6,902 nt of DNA. It comes from Bifidobacterium sp. UBA6881 (GTDB taxonomy: Bacteria > Actinomycetota > Actinomycetes > Actinomycetales > Bifidobacteriaceae). The position numbers and the translations under genes were made by a program. The notes under the pieces were generated by a model. The model was not told the origin of the DNA. It saw only the letters and a list, made by a program, of their open reading frames with translations, and searched no databases. The DNA lies in contig DKCF01000082.1 of assembly GCA_002451435.1 (NCBI GenBank), positions 52,959-59,860 on the forward strand, written 5' to 3'. Below, piece after piece: positions 6,832 through 6,902 of the stretch (position 1 is the stretch's first letter; every line of letters starts with the position of its first letter).

Positions 6832-6902
6832 AAAATAATTTCATTACGCGATGTGTGGGTGGTCGCTGTGTGTCTTTGCGCTGCATATATACGGCAGGGG
6901 GG

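Larger units (their letters stand above)
6602..6902. promoter_or_regulatory. AT-rich intergenic region upstream of the permease; no gene seen
   Basis: These 301 bases hold no plausible coding frame and are visibly richer in A+T than the rest of the window. Repeats seen: GAAAT-TTTT-ATTTC (6665-6678), flanked by a wider GGAAAT...ATTTCC pair (6664-6685); direct repeats TATTTCGA at 6673-6680 and 6696-6703 (23 bases apart, about two helical turns); TTCGAA (6699-6704); ATATTT-GGG-AAATAT (6794-6808); and TGAAA-N6-TTTCA (6828-6843, loop AAATAA plus neighbours). Such clusters are usual for regulator binding sites. The region probably carries the permease promoter and perhaps one for a gene beyond the window. 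Confidence 0.5.

Noticed and set aside
6886..6891. TATATA near the window end as a -10 box for a divergent gene
   Set aside because: No acceptable -35 sequence lies 16-18 bases upstream, and no downstream gene is visible.

Overview
The window looks like chromosomal DNA of a high-G+C Gram-positive bacterium. The gene set, the strong AGGAGG-type ribosome binding sites and the long perfect terminator-like hairpins would suit Bifidobacterium or a close actinobacterial relative. That assignment is an inference from gene content and style, because no rRNA or other marker gene is present.

Layout. (1) 1-519, plus strand: the 3' two-thirds of dapB (lysine/diaminopimelate synthesis), cut by the window edge. 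It ends at a perfect 17-bp hairpin (546-595) shared with the convergent gene. (2) 602-4058: a copper-resistance module. csoR (minus strand) encodes a Cu(I)-sensing repressor with the Cys-His-Cys ligand set. It diverges from a very large copper P1B-type ATPase gene (plus strand, 1056-4058), and an ATATACCC-N5-GGGTATAT dyad typical of CsoR operators lies between them. (3) 4065-4112: a second perfect hairpin (17-18 bp) between convergent genes. (4) 4123-6601, minus strand: an NCS1-family nucleobase/hydantoin/allantoin-type permease followed by an Asp/Glu/hydantoin racemase. They form a probable two-gene unit for taking up and racemising a cyclic ureide or related compound. (5) 6602-6902: an AT-rich intergenic region upstream of the permease with several short inverted and direct repeats and no gene.

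The most unusual object is the copper ATPase. One open frame of 1000 codons joins an N-terminal membrane-anchored cupredoxin, a degenerate hexapeptide-repeat linker, a complete P1B-type Cu(I) ATPase core without an N-terminal CxxC metal-binding domain, and a C-terminal Cys/His/Met-rich segment with a YHS domain. The YHS part begins at an in-frame ATG preceded by a good Shine-Dalgarno sequence, so a free 92-residue YHS protein may be made from the same message. The N-terminal helix also poses a membrane-topology problem. CsoR would repress the divergent region until Cu(I) accumulates. The ATPase would then export Cu(I), with the cupredoxin and YHS parts as candidate copper donors or acceptors.
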